Origin: Clostridia bacterium
GTDB taxonomy: Bacteria; Bacillota; Clostridia; Oscillospirales; CAG-272
Reading direction: 5' to 3'
Length of the DNA: 63,883 bases
Assembly: GCA_017522795.1 (NCBI GenBank)
Contig: JAFWXZ010000032.1
Coordinates: 1-63,883, forward strand
Shown in pieces: positions 62,531 through 63,883 of this stretch. Positions within the stretch are counted from its first letter, which is position 1, and the number at the start of each line of letters is the position of its first letter. The notes beneath the pieces were generated by a model that was given only the letters and a program-made list of their open reading frames with translations, did no database searches and was not told the origin of the DNA. Both the position numbers and the translations under genes were made by a program.

Positions 62531-62690
62531 AGTAAATTTTTCTCCTTTAATTAATTTATATTTTCTTTATGGAAAACACATGCCTGCCTTCTGCCTCCGA
62601 ACGACAAAATCAAAACCGTTGGGCGAGTGGTTTATAACGATTTATGTCATTTTTCGGCAAAAGGGCAAACTAATGCACTTTCTTGTAATG

Positions 62691-62719
62691 ATTATACAAC
62701 TTCTTGTCTAATAAGTCAA
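62691..62719 (-). promoter_or_regulatory. Promoter of the collagen-like lipoprotein gene
   Basis: On the minus strand TTGACT, 17 bp and TATAAT. The leader is about 150 nt long. Confidence 0.82.
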
Positions 62720-62885
62720 TAGTTTTTTTGAAAAAAAATCTTTTTTAATACTTTTTATTAAATTTAATTATTATAAAGCATATGCGCGAGATAAAAATAT
62801 GCGATTTTTCACAAAACCCATGGAGCAAAATCGCGATTGTGTGACACTCTCACATATACCAAGTCCGTAGGACTTTCGGCAAAAT

Positions 62886-62914
62886 CGGCAATCGGAAAAT
62901 CGATTGCCGTTTTT
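62886..62914. terminator. Terminator of pnp
   Basis: CGGCAATCG-GAAAAT-CGATTGCCG with TTTTT on the plus strand and ATTTTGCC on the minus strand. Confidence 0.75.
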
Positions 62915-62934
62915 GTCATTATTTGTTGATAATA

Positions 62935-63883
62935 TTACTCAGCCTTGGGAGCAGCGTCACGCATCGAAAGGTTCTGTCTGCCCTTCTCATCGGTGCCGAG
63001 ATACTTAACGCGAACGGTGTCGCCGACTGCTACAACGTCCTCTACCTTCTCGGTTCTCTGCTGCTGAAGCTTGGAGATGTGAACCATACCCTCCTTGCCG
63101 GGAGCGAACTCAACGAACGCGCCGATAGGAATAATTCTAGTGACGGTACCCTCATAGGTCTCGCCTACCTCGGGCTCGAATACGATAGCGTCGATGATAG
63201 CCTTCGCCATATCAGCGCTGTCGCGGTTAACCGCTGCGATAAATACAGTACCGTCGTCGTTGATATCAACCTTTGCGCCGGTATCAGCAACGATCTTCTG
63301 AATTACAGAGCCGCCCTTGCCGATAACCTCACGGATCTTATCGGGGTTGATGGTCATAGAGATCATCTTGGGAGCGTATGCAGATACCTCTGCTCTGGGC
63401 TCAGCGATTGCGGGAAGTATTACCTTGTCAATGATCTCGTTTCTACCCTGGTGAGTAGTTTCAAGAGCCTGCTTAATGATTTCGGGAGTAAGGCCGTCTA
63501 CTTTAAGGTCCATTTGAATGGAGGTGATACCCTTGTGAGTACCTGCGACCTTAAAGTCCATATCGCCATAGAAGTCTTCAAGACCCTGAATGTCGATCAT
63601 GGTATCCCAAGAGCCGTCCTCTGCAGTGATAAGACCGCAGGAAATACCTGCAACGGGAGCCTTAATCGGAACACCTGCGTCCATAAGAGCAAGAGTAGAG
63701 CCGCAAACGGAACCCTGAGAGGTAGAGCCGTTAGAGCTTACAACCTCGGATACAAGACGGATTGCGTAGGGGAATTCTTCTTCCGAAGGAAGAACGGGAA
63801 CGAGAGAACGCTCTGCAAGAGCACCGTGTCCGATCTCACGACGTCCGGGAGAACGAAGTGCCTTTGCCTCACCGGTGGAGTAA
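62935..63883 (-). CDS. pnp: Polyribonucleotide nucleotidyltransferase (C-terminal part; 5' end outside window)
   Basis: PNPase degrades RNA phosphorolytically. The frame is open from the right edge (STGEAKALRSPGRREIGHG, the second catalytic core) and runs about 315 codons to a TAA. SSNGSTSQGSVCGSTLALMDAG is split here as NGSTSQGSVCGSTLAL and MDAGVPIKAPVAG, with the catalytic DFKVAGTHKGIT region after it. A KH domain follows (REVIGKGGSVIQKI), then an S1 domain (GTVTRIIPIGAFVEF, GKEGMVHISKL). The end is short, without a long tail. Confidence 0.97.
   Translation of the reverse strand, partial: YSTGEAKALRSPGRREIGHGALAERSLVPVLPSEEEFPYAIRLVSEVVSSNGSTSQGSVCGSTLALMDAGVPIKAPVAGISCGLITAEDGSWDTMIDIQGLEDFYGDMDFKVAGTHKGITSIQMDLKVDGLTPEIIKQALETTHQGRNEIIDKVILPAIAEPRAEVSAYAPKMISMTINPDKIREVIGKGGSVIQKIVADTGAKVDINDDGTVFIAAVNRDSADMAKAIIDAIVFEPEVGETYEGTVTRIIPIGAFVEFAPGKEGMVHISKLQQQRTEKVEDVVAVGDTVRVKYLGTDEKGRQNLSMRDAAPKAE

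Larger units (their letters stand above)
62531..62934. other. Leader of the collagen-like gene and pnp 3' region
   Basis: No gene is visible. It holds a minus-strand promoter, its 150-nt leader and the pnp terminator. The part 62730-62800 is AT-rich without clear structure. Confidence 0.6.

Noticed and set aside
61118-62554. Plus-strand frame of 478 codons
   Set aside because: It is the shadow of the collagen-like lipoprotein gene, which has a promoter, lipobox and GXY repeats.
1-63883. tRNA, rRNA, insertion sequence or integrase genes
   Set aside because: I looked for T-loop signatures, transposase and recombinase motifs by eye and found none; a covariance search would be needed to exclude diverged RNAs.

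Overview
The window looks like chromosomal DNA of an anaerobic, endospore-forming member of the Clostridia, probably a gut lineage. The evidence is a cotJABC spore-coat operon, a SpoIIQ-like M23 protein, NrdG for class III ribonucleotide reductase, a short archaeal-type AspRS, the Nfn transhydrogenase pair, and consensus SigA-type promoters with 17-bp spacers. Translation is standard; TAG is an ordinary stop, for example at def, cotJA and uvrA. I see no rRNA, tRNA, CRISPR, transposase or integrase.

Layout. 1-2463: a partial cell-envelope protein with 56-residue repeats and a small lipoprotein. 2646-7102: a DUF5662 protein and a permease, then an AT-rich accessory patch with an XRE regulator, two BspA-type LRR genes (one broken by an amber codon) and a membrane protein. 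7136-10917: a nucleotidyltransferase, upp, rluD and a membrane protein ending in a (Cys-Ala)6 tail. 10910-18306: the radical SAM/SPASM partner of that tail protein, then dut, nrdG, uvrA and uvrB. 18454-22774: a PsiE-like protein, a giant membrane-anchored protein and an XRE regulator, bounded by twin terminators. 23118-36652: yebC-argS-kinase, spoIIQ, hom, an AGCS symporter, sdaA and nfnAB. 36832-41130: cotJABC followed by a tandem set of small AT-rich genes separated by copies of the cotJC 3' end and its terminator. 41213-45622: a membrane protein, DUF4416-glyA, and rplJL with an L10 leader. 45753-55216: a B. subtilis-like housekeeping cluster (nrdR-yicC-remA-rpoZ-priA-def-fmt-rsmB-rlmN-rsgA). 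55361-63883: PAP2, hemolysin III-like, rpiB, aspS, two Cys-rich surface proteins (one collagen-like) and the 3' part of pnp.

Two systems stand out. One is the translationally coupled radical SAM protein and (Cys-Ala)6 membrane protein, which look like a maturase with its substrate. The other is the array downstream of cotJC, where each small gene has its own terminator-promoter junction and is followed by a degenerate cotJC tail, as if genes had been inserted one after another at one site.
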